From the NCBI GenBank assembly GCA_029448655.1, contig JACCLO010000009.1, positions 1,302,001-1,366,000 of the forward strand: DNA of 64,000 bases, given 5' to 3'. Origin of the DNA: Wolfiporia cocos (taxonomy: Eukaryota > Basidiomycota > Agaricomycetes > Polyporales > Phaeolaceae). Below, in pieces: positions 31,608-43,144 of the stretch. Both the position numbers and the translations under genes were made by a program. The notes under the pieces were generated by a model. That model saw nothing but the letters and a program-made list of their open reading frames with translations, did no database searches and was not told the DNA's origin. Each line of letters begins with the position of its first letter. Position 1 is the first letter of the stretch.

Positions 31608-32134
31608 TAGTATCTTTGCACTTTTAAGAAATATATAGAGTATTTTGTAAACTTCATTTTCACAGTTTAACATCTTCCATAACACAAATTCAAATGAATC
31701 TGCCTCTAAAGACCTGTGATTCCAGTGTATTCAATGTGAATTGCTCCAGGTCAGGCATGGTAAAACAAGCTACCACTATCTTTTTTAATGCTTGTTGTAG
31801 CAGTTAGTTGCCTTGATGATTTGCGAAAATTGTGTGTAGAATTTGTGTTATATATATTTTGATTGGTCTGTTGCAATTTGGGGTCTGCGGCGTTTGATTG
31901 GTCTGTTGCAATTTGGGGTCTGCGGCGTTGTCAGGGTGCAGGATGGCGCGGCGATGGCAGACTGATGGCGTGGTGACGGGCAAGCTAGCGGGTCGCTAGT
32001 GCTGCCAGTAGTGTACTTAAGCCGGGCGTGAGCAGAGTGGCTTGCTGCCAGTTTGTAACCCACCTACATTCACTATCCTACAAAGGAGATTCGGTCCTGC
32101 GGCCACGGAATTTCCACATGGTCAAGGGTAACTG

Positions 32135-32223
32135 TTGTCACTATGGCTCAGTTGGCTAATTATGCTGCAAAACTCTTATTCTCATCCGTGCTAAGGTCCT
32201 TGGTTCAGATCCTTGATGTACCA
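32135..32223 (+). other. tRNA-like unit in fold-back element, copy 1 right arm
   Basis: Plus-strand counterpart of the unit at 31518: TGGCTCAGTTGG A box, degenerate B box (GGTTCAGATCC), end TGTACCA. It points in the opposite direction to the left-arm unit. Confidence 0.5.
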
Positions 32224-32349
32224 TTTTATTGTCACAGTAGATTAATCTGCCGCAGCTAGCAGATTAATCTGCATGCAAACCTAGCTCGCAACTGCGATTT
32301 CTTAAGCGAAGGGCAGTTGGCAGATTGAGATAGTTGACTGAAACTCTAC

Positions 32350-33349
32350 GAGGTCAAGAGGCGGAAGAGAACACCAGACGAAATCGTACGTACCATGAGG
32401 TGCTCGCCGACGCTCGCGCTCGTCAAGCGCGGAATGACATCGTAGGGCTTTCCGCTACTGCAGGCGGGCACGAAGCTGTTTCTTTACTACTATTAATCGA
32501 CGATGAGTAAAATCCACACCCTACATCCGTAATAAATGGTCGTGCGCTTCCCTGTTCAGATCTATAGTTGGCTGACTACCATGCACAAACGCTAAATTGT
32601 CGGAGCAGAGTACCCATTGGTTATCTTAAGCCGGAACAGCACTCTCTGTTACTGTCCGTATTGCACCAGTGATCAACGGGGTTTGCCGCGCCAGAAGCCT
32701 TTGGCCCGGGGACGCAGGCACTCAGATCCATCCGGGGCACAGTTTTGGAGCTGCGGGATTGGCGGCCAACCGGCTTATACAGGTAAAAGCCGCAGTTTAT
32801 TATGATAGAGATCTGCAAACTTACGTATGAGGCACCGCAATGTGGGTCAGTGTCAACGCCTCTGGCGTCTGTGGGATAACAGCTGCAGAGCACAGATCTC
32901 GCATACCCAACTCGCAGCTAGCACCGCCGTTGCCCATGCTACCGACACCGGGGAAATCAAGTATGTCCAATAAAACATCATCGTGCACGGATCCTGTGTT
33001 TTAAGGCCAATGCAGTGCATCGGGATAGCGCCGGAATGGCCCAATGGCGCCCGCCAGGCGCGGAGATGCGCTCAAGAAGGAATATAGGCATCGCCTGCGC
33101 CCGAAAGGTAGTGATTGTACTTGCGAGTTCGGGAAAATTGACCGCTTTCCGGTGACAGGCACCGCCTTCTGAACTTCGAAGCAGCGAAGGCGCGCGCCAC
33201 CTGTCCCGTTGTCATATACTTCGCGAGGATTGGGTATGCACAACGCAGCCCTGACTTGACGATTGCACAATTTGACCCTTGTCCTCGACGCTCCCTCCTC
33301 TGAAGTGCTCTGAAGCGCTCTCTCTCTGAGAAACTGTTGTCCGGTTCTC
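32350..33349. other. Upstream region of DUF6534 copy B, partly duplicated at copy C
   Basis: No gene. From about 32800 the sequence is similar to that before copy C (for example GGCAATGTGGGTCAGTGTCAAC and the 33000-33349 promoter-proximal part), which marks the left side of the segmental duplication. Confidence 0.6.
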
Positions 33350-35361
33350 ATGGGCGAGCTCGATGGAACTTACGGCGCCCTCCTGATTGGCGTCTATATT
33401 TCCGCGATGTGAGTTCTAAAGAGCGCTCAGGTGGCTGAGCTGTTCACAATCGACAGATTATACGGCGTTACAAACGTTCAGGTCTTCTTCTACTTCAGGG
33501 AGTATCGCAGCGATATCGCCTGGAACAAGCTCTCTGTGGCATGGTTGTGGTGGGTCTATTCTGACATCTAAACATTTTCTAGCTCAACAATTTGTGTGCA
33601 CGCATTGAAGGTTACTTGACACTTTACATCTATCTTTCTCCTTCCATGCGGTCTATTGGTACCTCATCACAAACTTTGGCAATTCTGCAAGACTCAGCGC
33701 TGTAGTATGGAGCTTCAAGGTCTGTCGTGCATTGTTGTCTGCACAAGTGCTCGCTCATTCGTAGAAACTCAGGCGCAGTTGATGATAGATGTACGTTTGC
33801 GAGTGCGATGATACGCGATGCCATGACATAACTCCAACTCAGGCGTTTGTCACAGTCTCGTGTCATACGTGTGTACATCGATAGGCCCGAGCGAGCGAGT
33901 GTGCAATTGACCCAAATTTGGTTGTACAGGTTTTACATGATCAGAGTTTGGAAACGTACGCAATTGCATCTCAGAGCTGAAATTATAACATATCACGTTT
34001 TCATAGTGAATGCTATTGCACGACGTGGCCACAAAGTACCCATGCTGCCTCTGATTGTTGTAAGTACAGTACGGTCGCGTTTCCTGTTGCAAACAGCTAA
34101 ATGGATGTCTCTACAGAGTCTTGCCCTGCTTAGCGGATACGGTAAGCACCACTATCTCCTTGTTCAATGCTCCAAGTACTCATAATGTTGCAGCTGCTGT
34201 CATAGGTCAGTTCTGACGCCTGCTGAAGCTCATGCCCGCGACCAAATAATCATACTGATCCCTTCGAGTTAGCGACGGGCTGGGCTGTGTACGCTGTGGT
34301 CTTCTACGTTTTGCACAGGTACAAAGCTGATCTAATACTTCCAGTGTCCGCACAGATACATACGACGAGTACTTGGAACCAACTGAGAAAGTAAAGCTAT
34401 CGCTATCCTCCCTTTTTAATCACTGTCCAAAACCGTTTATGGTAGCTTTAGTGGGTGACGTACTATCCTCTCTCGACTGCGATAGTCATCGATGCCGTCA
34501 TTGCTATATGTCTCTGCCGCTTATTGGCACAATGTCGTACTGGCAACCAAAGGTTGGCTTGTCATATTTCTGGAGTACTCCCTTCCTGAGAGCAACCATA
34601 CCTGCAGGACGGACTCTGTTCTAGCATGGCTGATGTTCTATACAGTGAACACTGGTGTCCTCACAGGGTATGACTTGTAGCATTTGTTCTCTTGCATGTA
34701 CAGACTCGAAACTGCTTTACAGTACGGTACAGCTACTCGCAATGATCATGGTATGTAGCATTCATCAGTTACCTTTTTTAAAGACACGATGCTCATCGCT
34801 CTACTCAGTTTGCGGTCTTCCCTCATCGGTTTATATTCATTGCCATCGAGTTCTCCGTGACAAAAAGTAAATTTCAACATGATTCGTCCATCCGTATTGC
34901 TGACTACCACAACCTCTGCAGTTTACATCAACTCATTCATGGCAATGTGCGCGAACCAAATATCATTGTCATACATTCACCGCTTAACTAACTCACTCGC
35001 ATATTAAATCAGGTTCAACGCACGCAGGACACTTCGCATGCGCACAGAAGTGTCAGTCCTGCCGCGCACGAACTCGCTCGCGTGGGCCTTCCCGGACGAT
35101 TCCGCGAGCACTGACGAGGGAACTGTTATGTCTTCCGTAGTCATCTATGAGCCGGCCGCCCAGCCACGATGTCGTGGGATTGAGGTGAACATTACCGTAT
35201 CGGAAGAGGAAATGGTAGGCAAGCGATGCCAAGACGACGAAGATAGAGCATCATATTCGTTGTCAGAAATTCCCCCACGGAGCAGTATGCACGAGAACAG
35301 GCGCCAAGACGTTCAGCACAATCACGTAGATGATTCTTGTAGTCACTCGGGGGTACATTGA
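33350..35361 (+). CDS. DUF6534-family membrane protein, copy B
   Basis: 17 exons, 367 residues, all GT-AG: 33350-33408, 33457-33549, 33611-33719, 33773-33790, 33843-33868, 33930-33955, 34007-34059, 34117-34141, 34194-34205, 34273-34288, 34345-34390, 34452-34552, 34608-34667, 34723-34750, 34809-34866, 34922-34946, 35013-35361. It starts MGELDGTYGALLIGVY and contains YGVTNVQVFFYFREY, VVWSFK, AVFPHRF and FNARRTLR, then an acidic/polar tail (VNITVSEEEMVG) ending SGVH. No stops or frame breaks. Exon 7 is 6 nt shorter than in copy A; the 12-nt and 16-nt exons are kept. About seven hydrophobic segments suggest a multi-pass membrane protein; activity unknown. It is the intact partner of the broken copy C. 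Confidence 0.9.
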
Positions 35362-36820
35362 ATTACTGACAGAGATGCTAGAAGATATTATGTATTGATA
35401 TATATGTGTACGTGCGCGAATCAATGAACCACTGGCGCCTCGGATAATCCCAGAGGATGGCCCCTCCTCTTCGGTCAGGTGCAGCAGTCTGCTTTCCTAA
35501 CTTGAGTAAGTTGAGTGGCTTTGCTGTCAATTCCTGCAGATTATTTGTCGATCTGTGATTACGGTATCAGATCGTGGTTCCATTGCTATGATCAAATTGC
35601 GCGTCATCAGCGGGGATCTACTACGCGGAACGAGTTAGGCCACATCATGTGCATGATCGCCTTGGCTGTGCGTGCTTGCCTTTGGTAATCTCGTTCGGTT
35701 CTGACGCTGGTTATTGTGAGTGCAGTTGCGATCATAGCAATCAACTGACCCACCACGCTTCTCGATCCCTCCCTAGCGCATGATACAGCATTGCAACGCC
35801 AAAAACGATGGGGGCCACATGCCACACGTTGGAAGCACGTGCGGCACGGTCGCTACGCATAGATGCCATCTCGTCGCCACTGTGCGGGAGCAGTCGAGAT
35901 GGAACATTCGTAACGGAAGATGGTACACCGTTGCCGAATGTGTGACGACGGTAATGAATAGGGGAATGCGGGCGATTACAGGATATACGGATCGGAACAT
36001 GGTCACTTGCGGGAAGTAGGCTGTGTCCGTAGCGCAGCGCGACCTGAGGCCTGAAGTTCTACATCACAAGGTCCTCCAAGGGAGAAGGGGGCTCACACAA
36101 AGGTGCTTTCCTGGTCTGGGACTACTAGCCTGTTACGGTTATTTTAACTTTCAAATGTCGACAGAACTCACCACTTGACACAGGAAGCGTACCACTGCAT
36201 GTGCTACCCGCAAGGCGGGGAATCCCCCCTATCTCCTAACCCTATGAGAACAGGACGTCTCTTGTAGACGAACTGCCAATACCATTCCCTAGCTTCAGGG
36301 GCTGGTCGGGACACACCGAACCACTGGCGGATGGGGTCCAATGCCTCCGTTCAATCTATCAAACTAGGAGCATTTCGGACAATGTACACTTCCTCTCGAG
36401 AGGGGAAAAACCCAACAGATTCATATAGGAAGCGCACCATCCACGTCAGTTTTATGATTTTATAATACCCACTTAATAGCTCCACTGATCCGCGGATCTC
36501 CATTACTATCCGAAGTCGTCCAACACGCAATTCCTGGTGATATACATCTGTCAGCTGCAACAGATGGACGGCTGAGGGTTCTCTCGCCTGCTTTGACGCA
36601 ATTCCGCATCTGAACTGAAAGATCTGATCTTCATATTGCTGGAATAATTTCTGACGATGACGACCGTGCGCTCGAACAGACTCTGCCACAGATCAGCTCA
36701 TAACATTATAAACCCGCAGAATCCATCTCTACGACGCTCTAATCTCGCACCTGTCTCTTAGGGCAATTCGGTACATTGTTATCATAAGGGATATTTCTGT
36801 TCGATAGATCATACGACGCG
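35362..36820. other. Downstream region of copy B, shared with copy C
   Basis: No gene supported. The sequence parallels 47911-49200. About 275 bp near 36071-36345 are absent from arm C; they include GTTACGGTTATTTTAACTTT, resembling the 5' end of the TGTTACGG LTR family. Confidence 0.55.
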
Positions 36821-38153
36821 TGAAGCGCCAGATTATGCAGGTACCAGGATGGACCCAGGATCAGCCTATCCCAAGGTCATCCTGGGCAAATCCTATCCTC
36901 ATTCCAGCATCCCTTCCCAGTGCTACCAAACTCCCTGGTGATTGCAGGGCTATCTCACAGCAAATCCTGGGCACATCCTGGGTTCCACGCAATAGGGTGC
37001 TCGGATTAATTTCATGAACCACCTATCTACATATTTCGGATAACGTCGATTAGAAAGCTTAACTAGGACAGTAGCTGCTCACCCAGCTGCCCGCCCACGC
37101 ACCCACCCAGCTCAATTAATCACTGCGCATGCAGCTGAGGTATAGAAACAAGTACATTGATAGCACCAGTGACTTGACATGTATATACAGTTTTGAGCAC
37201 AGTCAACGCCTCTGAAACTTAGTTTTGTCCACATTAATCTGTCACCACTGGCTGCCTGCTGCCTATGAACGCCACCAACATCCCGAGTTCTAGGCTTGCG
37301 AAGTTCAATGGGCTTGTCCTGTCAATTCAGAAAATGCGATTGAAATGTCAGCATACCGGCAGAAAACCTTACAGGCTCGAGTAAACAAGCAGAAGATATT
37401 GGAGGCTGAAAATCAAGAGCTGTGGAACATGATCGATTTTCTTGAGCAGATTAATGGTGTAGTTCCTGATGATAATGCTGAGGGAATGGAGAATGCTGAG
37501 CAAGGCGATATGAACATGGTCAATGGTGCGTCTGGTGCTAAGGCACCCAGTGTACCTGATGACCAGGCAAGTCAGGAGGCTACAGACAGTCAAGCAATCA
37601 AGGTACGCACTGTTGGAAGTAGGCCGACGACAACGTGTGACAGCCGACGTCACAGCACAAGGGGGCATAGTCGATCGTACAATAGGGGGGACCTTGACGG
37701 TGCTGGGTGTACCGTTTTTGCGCAGTCCCTGGTTACCTGTACATGTATATAAGCAGCGCGGCGGGCGCAGATTTGCCTCGCCGGTTTGTAATCGAAACCA
37801 CTTACCTTGGTCCCTGTTCCTTGAAGTCGCGTCTCGAGGTGTTCTCGTCGCTTGCCCGGCTTGGTGTGTGCAACTTCGACGTGCATTGTTCCTACATGCG
37901 TATGCTATTAATCAGGCCAGACTTGATTTCCAGTCCACTGTAAATGCGATCTTCAAGAGATTGGTGGCGAGGAGGCAAGACGCTTACCGGAATATTCAAT
38001 CTCTCCTGAGAGTGATGCATGGCCAAAGAGGGACTTCAGTCAATTATCTTAATCTGCCAACTGCCCTTCGCTTAAGAAATCGCAGTTGCGAGCTAGGTTT
38101 GCACGCAGATTAATCTGCTAGCTGCGGCAGATTAATCTACTGTGACAATAAAA

Positions 38154-38242
38154 TGGTACATCAGGATTCGAACCAAGGACCTTAGCACAGATGAGAATAA
38201 GAGCATCGCAGCATACATTAGCCGACTGAGCTACAGTGCAAC
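38154..38242 (-). other. tRNA-like unit in fold-back element, copy 2 left arm
   Basis: Minus strand: TAGCTCAGTCGG (A box), GGTTCGAATCC (B box), end TGTACCA. The best-preserved boxes of the four units. Confidence 0.6.
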
Positions 38243-38528
38243 TAGTATCTCCGCACTTTTAAGAAATATATAGAGTATTTTGTAAACTTCATTTTCGCAG
38301 TTTTAACATCTTCCATAACACAAATACAAATGAATCTGCCTCTAAAGACCTGTGATTCCAGTGTATTCAACTTTCCCATTGTGAATTGCTCCAGGTCAGG
38401 CATGGTAAAACAAGCTACCACTATCATTATTTTTTAATGCTTGTTGTAGCAGTTAGTTGCCTTGATGATCTGCGGATATTGTGTGTAAAATTTGCGTTAT
38501 ATATATTTTGATTGGTCAATGGTAACTG

Positions 38529-38616
38529 TTGTCACTATGGCTCAGTTGGCTAATTATGCTGCGATGCTCTTATTCTCATCTGTGCTAAGGTCCTTGGTTC
38601 GAATCCTGATGTACCA
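38529..38616 (+). other. tRNA-like unit in fold-back element, copy 2 right arm
   Basis: Plus strand: TGGCTCAGTTGG (A box), GGTTCGAATCC (B box), end TGTACCA followed by TTTT, which could end Pol III transcription. Confidence 0.6.
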
Positions 38617-39337
38617 TTTTATTGTCACAGTAGATTAATCTGCCGCAGCTAGCAGATTAATTTGCGTGCAAACCTAGCTCGCAACTGCGATTTCTAAAGC
38701 GAAGGGCAGTTGGCAGATTAAGATAGTTGACTGAAACTCTACGGCCAAAGGATTCTGCAGGTAATCAATGCCGTCAAAACTGTTGGCCCTCAAAATCATC
38801 CAGTGTGCATCACTTACCTTCCTATGTGATATGAGGTCACCAACGAGATGACAATGCGCTATGACTTCTTTGCTAGCGCAAGCTTGACAAAAAAATTCAA
38901 AGTCGTTGAGCGACTGATGCTCAATCGTTCCTATAAAGTTCATGGCAACTGCTATGACTTCTTTGTAAGTGCCAGCATGACGCAGAATTGCTTGAAGTTG
39001 TTGAGTGAGCTCAGAGCAGAAGATTCCTGTGCACGCATACAAGGCAAAAGGGACTTGGTCGCATTGCTTGCGACATGGTTGCCGTGTTGACTAATCTAGT
39101 CCTAATAGAGGCCTTTGGAATATTTGATAAGTGAATAATTACATGGGATTGATACATGCTGCAATATCTAAAAAGCAGCCAACCGGACGACCCTTGTAAT
39201 CCGCCTGGAATGAGCCTGCAATGAAGGGATCCCATGCCAATCCTGACGAAGCTGTGATCGAGCCAGGATGAGCCCAGGATCTAATTGGAATTTACTGATT
39301 CCAGGGCAATCCTAGACATGCATAATCTGTGGCTTCA

Positions 39338-40913
39338 TGCAGTGCATTGATGGATTGAACGTAATATTCATATTGGATCAGCGCCCAGCTGACACGCGCG
39401 ATGCAAATTCATGTGCATGCGTCCGTTTGATACTGTGAACAGAGAACACTTTGATTTAGTATTGCCATGGGTAGACTATCTGCTTCGTGCTATTCAAGAT
39501 GCACCGCACTCCTAGCGCTTTGTCCTAATTCATGTATTTGAGAGGAGAGTACGAAGATGTGCCGCGAAAAGCTAATCATCATTGCACGTGGGGACCAGCA
39601 ACCGTAAAGGGGCAGCAAGTCCCGCATGACCAAGCGCCATGATGCGCCACTGTCAGAAGATGCCGGGCATTTCATTAATGGCATCTCGTTGGCGCCCATC
39701 TTGGCGTGCAAGTGCTTGGGCTACGATTGGTCAATGCTAATAACTCGCCGAGAACAAAGATTCATGAAACATGTTAGTGGGAAGACGTGTTCAGAATGAT
39801 AATATAAACAAATTTGTGGGAACAGATTCTCACAAAATAATTTACTGTCCGAGATCTCAACATCACACTACTCTCCCAGAGACAATGAAGCACTTTTAAA
39901 AAATTCTATTCTTTTAGCCAATGTTCACTTTGAATATTTGGCACTATCACTCTGCTGTGTAGATCCATGGGCAAGGAGGAGTTACATTTTGACAATGTAT
40001 GGATCAAAATGCCGTCTATGGATTATATGGTGGAGCTTAACTTATGATAGTTGACAATCTGATCTTAAACATCTTAGTCAATCTACGGTCTATGATACAC
40101 AGAGGCTGCATTGTCTCTTGTCTATGAATATATTATAGCAGAGCATAGTGGAAGCAGTTGCCTGCCTTTCTGGGATGACATTGTGCCATATAGGCGCACA
40201 AAACGTGTCGCATCGTGTTCACATAACATCAGCTTTGCTCCAGGTGTACTGCATCAAATGATGCGTCTCCTCCACTCAAGTCTATTTATGATAATAAAAT
40301 CTATGTAGGAGCGCCTCATCTTCAATGATTAGTGTATGCCTTAGTGTCATCTTATGTTCCGGCTGTTAAGACAATGATTCTCCCCTAGGATCAACATGCC
40401 AAGGTTATTGTCACACAGTAACCTTCAAAAGATAATCAATCTGGCTAAAATCAGGAGTGACCTATATGATGATAACAGTGAGAACTCAGGCTCTGTAGCT
40501 ACAACCCATCTGAAGGGTCTGGAAGACTCCAGTTCAGAGACACAGACTCTCAGCAGAACCTCAATCTCACAGCCCAAAAAAATCAAGGACTTCTCTAAAA
40601 GCTGGTTCATTGTATAATATATCTACCAGTATCAATACTTGCTGCCAAAGTTGACATTATAAACTACATTAACGTCAATACCGGTGGGTGGCGTAGTGGC
40701 AGTGGTGGCATGATAGTGATCCTGGCACTAATTGTGCCAATCTGGAAAGTCATTGGAAGTCTGATGACATCTGCATCAGTGCCTGTTGGTTTCTAGGCAG
40801 AGTTGCCAGTCCCCATTGCACAGTAGTCCCGGTTCCAGACCTTTTACCTCATGTGGCACCTGCAGCCCGGACATGTCTGGGTGGAGTGCAAAAAAATATT
40901 GCAGGTGCCAGTG
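39338..40913. other. Interval without a supported gene
   Basis: The first 280 bp resemble 49376-49640 (end of the duplication). The rest is AT-rich. A 73-codon plus frame at 40396-40617 is polar and unrecognised. At 40684-40840 there is a TGGCGTAGTGG sequence of A-box type but no good B box. Confidence 0.45.
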
Positions 40914-41104
40914 CACCGGGGGCATTATCTAATGACTTTGTCAGAAACATGTTGGTATCATTTAAATAAGTGATCAAATGCAAACATAATGCATTGATTG
41001 CTTATATAACAATGTTATTATCCAATGCATTATGTTTGCATTTGATCACTTATTTCAATGATACCAACATGTTCCAACAAAGTCATTAGATAATGCCCCC
41101 AGTG
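40914..41104. mobile_element. Fold-back MITE with CACYGGGGGC ends, copy 1
   Basis: 191 bp, nearly all inverted repeat: CGGGGGCATTATCTAATGAC on the left and its complement on the right, separated by a short AT-rich centre. It can fold into a long hairpin. Copy 2 lies at 44649. Confidence 0.85.
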
Positions 41105-41249
41105 AGTGGCTGCTTGCAATATATTTTTCGCACTCCACTCGGGTTCTCCTGAGCGGCAGCAGCCATGTGCAAGGGCTGGGGATGTGTTACGATTATTTGA
41201 ACGCTGGCAGAACTCACCATTGGGTATAAAAAATACGATACAGGGACTT

Positions 41250-42436
41250 TGTTACGGTTATTTTGATTTCTCGAACGCTGGCAGAACTCACCACTGGGCA
41301 AATATGATACAAGGACTTGTTGCGTAACCAACCCCCCTGGCTACTCGTGACTCTACTGGGCACACCCCCAGTTGTACTAGTGTATAGGGCACGTTTCACC
41401 TTTGGCAGATCCAACTCTGCCCCCATTTCATTGTCACGGTTAAATCCCGTGACCCTATTATTGCCATATGCCGGGGTCGAACTCACGTATCTACGTTCCC
41501 CTATCACATGATCTCCCCTATGATCACCTGACTTATAGATTAGCGTACATGTACACAGCCTCTATCTTATCTACCAGCGTTTGGTGATTGGCGCGTAGCG
41601 TAGGGGCCACCTTTAGGGTGGCCTTAGCGGCAGTGTTGTCACACATGTATATAGTCTGTTGCGTTCTGAGGAATAGCCTCAGAACAGTTATTGTAACATT
41701 GGGGCGTGTCCCACCTACTCAACCCCTCCTCTGCGTGCCTCCTAGGCCGACCAACGGTCGAGAGCCTCTGCCCTATATCCTCGTGCTAGTCTGTGGTCCC
41801 CCTCTGGCAGTATCGTACGCGACGTCAGCAGGACTGTACCCCGTATTAGCCAACGGTGCTGGTATTGCCTCAATAGGCCGTAGACCCAGAGGTTAGTCTG
41901 TGTCATTCATATTTATCATTTACTAGCTGATAGACGGCGTTCAACCACCATCATTCCTATCTATTGTCTCAGATATATCACTACATACCTATCAAATGTT
42001 TGGGACTGTAGCATAGATAGTATCGGTGACATCTGGGACTGACTTGACCCCTAAAACCTAACATAGTATATAAACTCATGTACTTACTGTCGAGGCTCTT
42101 CAGCTCGACCTTGTTGTACAAACAAGAAGTCTTATACTTGTTCTCAAACGTAGGAAACTACACTCAGTATTTCACACCTGAGCAACCGAACAACTAAGTC
42201 CTCGAAGTACACATTGACTTCTCGGACTTAGGTGAGTCTTATATTCTATTGGACTCACACCTGAACAGGTTATATCCTCTAATGCATATTGGATATTGAA
42301 CGATCTCCTAGGAACTTCACCTAGGACCTGAAGGCATCTAACAAGTATTTGCCTTGCATACAGTGACGTGCCTACGTGCAGAAGAATGATCTATATTCGC
42401 AACTCAAATATACGAACAGGTATTCAACCCGTAACA
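41250..42436 (+). mobile_element. Solo LTR 2, nested in LTR 1
   Basis: TGTTACGG...CCCGTAACA with exact target duplication GACTT (41245-41249 and 42437-42441). It holds the 474-bp LTR at 41432; its own length is about 708 bp. Confidence 0.9.
41432..41905. mobile_element. 474-bp solo LTR nested in LTR 2
   Basis: It starts TGTCACGGTTAAATCCC, ends CTGTGTCA, exact target duplication TTCAT (41427-41431 and 41906-41910). It has CTTTAGGG (41611-41618), ACATGTATATAG (41643-41654) and a perfect 9-bp hairpin GTTCTGAGG/CCTCAGAAC (41663-41685). GGGGTCGAACTC near its left end is B-box-like on the opposite strand. Confidence 0.88.
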
Positions 42437-43144
42437 GACTTGTTGTGCAACCAACCCCCTGGCTACTCGTGACTCTACTGGGCGCATCCCCAGTTGTACT
42501 AGCATATAGGGCGTGTTTCGACTTTGGCAGATCCAACTCTGCCCTCGTTTCATATTTATCATTTACTAGCTGATAGATAGCGTTCAACCGCCATCATTCC
42601 TATCTATTGTTTCAGATATATCACTACATACTTATCAAATGTTTCATACTATAGCGTAGATAGTATCGGTGACATCTGGGACGGACCTGACCCCTAAAAC
42701 CCAATGTAGTATATAAACCTATGTACTTATCGTCGAGGCTCTTCAGCTCAACCTTGTTGTACAAACAAGAAGTCTTATACTTGTTCTCAAACGTAGGAAA
42801 CTACACTCAGTATTTTCCGAGCTCTCGGATGACTAAGTCTTTGAAGTGCACATTGACTTCTTGGACTTAGGCAAGTCTTATATTCTATCAGACTTGCAGA
42901 CCAGACAGATTATATCCTCTGACGTGTATTGGATATTGAATGACCCCTAGAGTCTTTGACTTAGGGCCCGAAGGCATTTAACAGATAAACTTGCCTTGTA
43001 CTCATCCACAGGACTACGTACAGAAGGACGATCTATATTCGCGACTCGAATATACAAATGGGTATTTGACCCGTAACAGGACAAGACTAATTGCACGGCT
43101 GTTCATCCCAATGGACGGGTTTGATTTAAATTATGTCGCAGCTA

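Larger units (their letters stand above)
30180..32349. mobile_element. Fold-back element with tRNA-like arms, copy 1 (carries a nested MITE)
   Basis: The left arm (GACTTCAGTCAATTATCTTA onward) and the right arm (ending GATAGTTGACTGAAACTCTAC) are about 200-bp inverted copies, shared with the 714-bp element at 38029. Flanks GGTCCAAG and AGGTCAAG look like an imperfect 8-bp target duplication. It holds the 688-bp-type MITE at 30277 and about 270 bp of extra sequence near 31850-32120 with a doubled 30-35 bp unit (TTTGATTGGTCTGTTGCAAT...). Confidence 0.8.
38029..38742. mobile_element. Fold-back element with tRNA-like arms, copy 2 (complete)
   Basis: 714 bp with exact 8-bp target duplication GGCCAAAG (38021-38028 and 38743-38750). 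The arms are almost perfect inverted copies over at least 200 bp. Each arm contains a GCAGATTAATCTGC palindrome and one tRNA-like unit; a central spacer of about 280 bp has no coding capacity. Confidence 0.88.
36821..39337. mobile_element. 2.5-kb element with TGAAGC...CAGATTATGCA inverted ends, family unknown
   Basis: The left end TGAAGCGCCAGATTATGCAG and the reverse-complemented right end TGAAGCCACAGATTATGCAT are near-identical. Inside both ends are repeated CCAGGAT/ATCCTGG motifs (at least five left, two or three right), like subterminal transposase-binding repeats. It holds fold-back element copy 2 (38029-38742). Internal frames, 37345-37752 (+, coiled-coil-like start MSAYRQKTLQARVNKQKILEA'-type residues) and 38674-39042 (-), are unlike transposases I know. 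No clear target duplication. Probably a non-autonomous or degraded DNA element. Confidence 0.5.
32800..39620 (+). repeat. Segmental duplication, arm B
   Basis: Arm B carries DUF6534 copy B and its flanks. It is similar to arm C (44580-49640) from about 32800 to 36820 and again from about 39340 to 39600. The similarity is broken by the 2.5-kb element at 36821-39337 and a smaller insert near 36071-36345. Percent identity was not computed; by eye it is high in exons, introns and flanks alike. Confidence 0.8.
41185..43078 (+). mobile_element. Solo LTR 1 of the TGTTACGG family (outer)
   Basis: It starts TGTTACGATTATTTGAACGC and ends CCCGTAACA. It is split by LTR 2; its own length is about 702 bp. 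Flanks GGATG and GGACA do not form a convincing duplication. Confidence 0.8.

Noticed and set aside
37345..37752. 135-codon frame with coiled-coil-like start as a gene
   Set aside because: It lies in an unassigned mobile element, has no recognised relatives and ends in low-information sequence. Mentioned only within the element.
37610..37895. Possible LTR starting TGTTGGAAGTAGG and ending TTGTTCCTACA, with TGTATATAAG inside
   Set aside because: The flanks show no target duplication, so borders cannot be defended.
31518..38616. Functional tRNA genes at the four tRNA-like units
   Set aside because: A and B boxes are good but acceptor and T stems do not pair, and all copies lie in the arms of a repeat.
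41180..43083. Exact target duplication around solo LTR 1
   Set aside because: GGATG and GGACA share only the first three bases. The LTR itself is clear, but the flanks are not convincing.
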